This document shows positions 6,483-7,355 of a DNA stretch of 7,355 bases, piece by piece; positions within the stretch are counted from its first letter, which is position 1, and each line of letters starts with the position of its first letter. This DNA is from an uncultured Sutterella sp. (GTDB lineage Bacteria > Pseudomonadota > Gammaproteobacteria > Burkholderiales > Burkholderiaceae_F), in the NCBI GenBank assembly GCA_905213905.1, contig CAJMKD010000062.1:1-7355 (forward strand), given 5' to 3'. Below the pieces are notes generated by a model that worked only from the letters and a program-made list of their open reading frames with translations, ran no database searches and had not been told where the DNA came from. Made by a program: the position numbers and the translations under genes.

Positions 6483-6529
6483 AAATCGGTCGATGAAAAA
6501 ATAGTTAACCGATTTAGTCAGGTATTATA
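6483..6529 (-). promoter_or_regulatory. Probable symporter promoter with inverted-repeat operator
   Basis: On the minus strand a perfect TATAAT (6524-6529) lies in an AT-rich island, predicting transcription from about 6517 and a leader of about 128 bases before the symporter ATG at 6389. No good -35 hexamer sits 16-18 bases upstream and there is no TG extension, so an activator may be needed. Just downstream of the predicted start, AAATCGGT (6483-6490) and ACCGATTT (6508-6515) form a perfect 8-bp inverted repeat separated by 17 bases. It could be an operator or a leader hairpin. The motifs are visible; the use is inferred. Confidence 0.5.
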
Positions 6530-6556
6530 GAAAGAGATGACAGCGATTTTGGTAAA

Positions 6557-6577
6557 AACACTAAAAAGTTTTGTGTT
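6557..6577. promoter_or_regulatory. AT-rich inverted repeat upstream of the symporter promoter
   Basis: AACAC (6557-6561) and GTGTT (6573-6577) are inverted around an A-run and T-run. They lie about 28-48 bases upstream of the candidate -10 of the symporter gene, where an activator would bind. The surrounding 6490-6580 is far more AT-rich than the rest of the window. The arms are short, so this is only a candidate site. The whole 6390-6706 stretch contains no gene I can support. Confidence 0.3.
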
Positions 6578-6618
6578 ACGAGCGTGATAGCCAGAAAGCA
6601 GAAGCAAGCAGAAGCGGC

Positions 6619-6646
6619 GCAGGCGCGCCATTGCTGACGCGCCTGC
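6619..6646 (-). terminator. GC-rich stem-loop downstream of fdhD
   Basis: A perfect 9-bp stem (GCAGGCGCG 6619-6627 with CGCGCCTGC 6638-6646) has a 10-base loop and starts 60 bases past the fdhD stop codon on the minus strand. The minus strand continues GCCGCTTCTGCTTGC, which is not a real U-tract. It may be a weak terminator separating fdhD from the symporter transcript or an mRNA 3'-end stabiliser. A heptamer, CAGAAGC, is repeated alongside at 6599-6605 and 6609-6615. Confidence 0.4.
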
Positions 6647-6706
6647 TTGTGCGAGCGGCAAGCCGCGAAGCGGCCGATGGAAATCGATCCGTGCTGTTGC
6701 TGCGCT

Positions 6707-7355
6707 TCAGGCAGCGGGCGGCAGACCCATGAGACGCTCGGGGTGCGTGTAGATGTTGGCGCGTCCGCGCCGGCAGAAAGCGGCAAGCGTGAGGCCCGAT
6801 TTTTGCGAGAGCTTGACGGCGAGGGCTGTGGGAGCGGAAACGGCAAAGAGGATTTCGACGCCGCAGTTGACGGCTTTCTGAACCATTTCGTAGGAAGCGC
6901 GCGAACTCACGACGAGCGCGCCTGAACGCCAGCCTGAAAGCGCGCGCAGACCGAGGAGCTTGTCGAGCGCCACATGCCTGCCGACGTCTTCGGCGCCGCC
7001 GGCGAGGGTGCCGTCAGGATTGACCCAGACAGCCGCATGCGTCGCGCCCGTGAGGCGCCCGAGCTGTTCGGCTTCATAAAGAAAGCCGATTGCGCGGTCG
7101 TAATGACGCATGTCGAAGGTTTCTCGCATGGGCAGCATCTGCACCGGTCCCACCGCTGCCTCGAGGCTTTCGATGCCGCAGACGCCGCACCCCGTGCGGC
7201 CCGTCATGGCGCGGCGCCGGCTTTTGAGCTTCCAGAAGGCTTCCGCTGAAACTTCAAGGTTGACTGTTCTGCCCGCGCAGGCGTCCTCGATTTCAATGTC
7301 GTAGAACTCGACGAGCGAGGCAACGCTGCCTTCGGCGAGCGCACAGCCCACAGCG
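6707..7355 (-). CDS. fdhD: FdhD, formate dehydrogenase accessory sulfurtransferase (N-terminus cut by the window)
   Basis: The visible 216 residues are the C-terminal three quarters of FdhD, which is about 277 residues in E. coli. The gene continues past the right edge: the frame stays open, and A-V-G-C-A-L-A-E-G at the edge matches the internal L-A-x-G-F-L-x-x-E-G stretch. The GTG at 7351 is therefore a Val codon, not the start. FdhD passes sulfur from the cysteine desulfurase IscS to the molybdenum bis-MGD cofactor and is needed for active formate dehydrogenases in the cytoplasm. The catalytic CxxC is intact as TGCGVCG (cysteines at 7187-7189 and 7178-7180). Other signatures are GGAEDVGRHVALDKLLG, SSRASYEMVQKAVNCGVEIL, FAVSAPTALAV and RANIYTHPERL near the C-terminus. 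No formate dehydrogenase gene is in the window; it may lie upstream of fdhD, beyond the right edge. The stop at 6707 gives a complete C-terminus. Confidence 0.97.
   Translation of the reverse strand, partial: AVGCALAEGSVASLVEFYDIEIEDACAGRTVNLEVSAEAFWKLKSRRRAMTGRTGCGVCGIESLEAAVGPVQMLPMRETFDMRHYDRAIGFLYEAEQLGRLTGATHAAVWVNPDGTLAGGAEDVGRHVALDKLLGLRALSGWRSGALVVSSRASYEMVQKAVNCGVEILFAVSAPTALAVKLSQKSGLTLAAFCRRGRANIYTHPERLMGLPPAA

Noticed and set aside
6514..6846. A 110-residue minus-strand open frame in the symporter-fdhD gap
   Set aside because: It overlaps the well-supported fdhD end in another frame, lacks any domain and is Ser/Pro/Arg-rich like other shadow frames here.

Overview
The window carries six protein genes on GC-rich DNA that is densely coding and uses high-GC codons throughout. 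It looks like a beta-proteobacterium of the order Burkholderiales, possibly a gut Sutterella-like organism. This rests on the style of the HAD phosphatase, whose extended motifs resemble a phosphatase common in that order, and on the mix of amino-acid or carboxylate transporters with a formate dehydrogenase accessory gene. The order is a fairly safe inference; the genus is a guess. No insertion sequence, CRISPR array, tRNA, rRNA or phage gene is visible.

Layout: (1) 1-83 is a non-coding end with a near-perfect stem-loop that probably terminates the leftward LysR-type regulator gene at 84-1028. (2) A 123-base divergent intergenic region with several palindromes separates it from a rightward HAD phosphatase gene (1152-1856). 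(3) A 210-base gap with several hairpins leads to a rightward multi-spanning membrane transporter, a distant GltS-like type (2067-3272). It is followed after 87 bases by a cytoplasmic gamma-glutamyltransferase-family enzyme of the YwrD type (3360-4976). (4) A strong bidirectional terminator (5015-5047) lies between this gene and a convergent leftward dicarboxylate/amino acid:cation symporter gene (5085-6389). (5) A 317-base non-coding stretch holds the symporter's probable promoter, an inverted repeat and a GC-rich stem-loop. (6) The 3' part of leftward fdhD (6707-7355) runs off the right edge.

How the genes may work together: the transporter and the gamma-glutamyltransferase-like enzyme are co-directional and close, and could form a small module that imports a gamma-glutamyl or glutamate-like compound and hydrolyses it inside the cell. 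Neither protein keeps all the substrate-binding residues of the textbook family members, so the real substrate is open. The convergent symporter also departs from the glutamate/aspartate pattern: a Glu stands where acidic-substrate carriers have the substrate-binding Arg. The LysR regulator could control the divergent HAD gene or itself. FdhD is a separate unit serving formate dehydrogenase maturation. I do not see a clearly new multi-gene system. The most interesting points are the substrate-site substitutions in the enzyme and symporter and the alternative RNA hairpins in the leaders.
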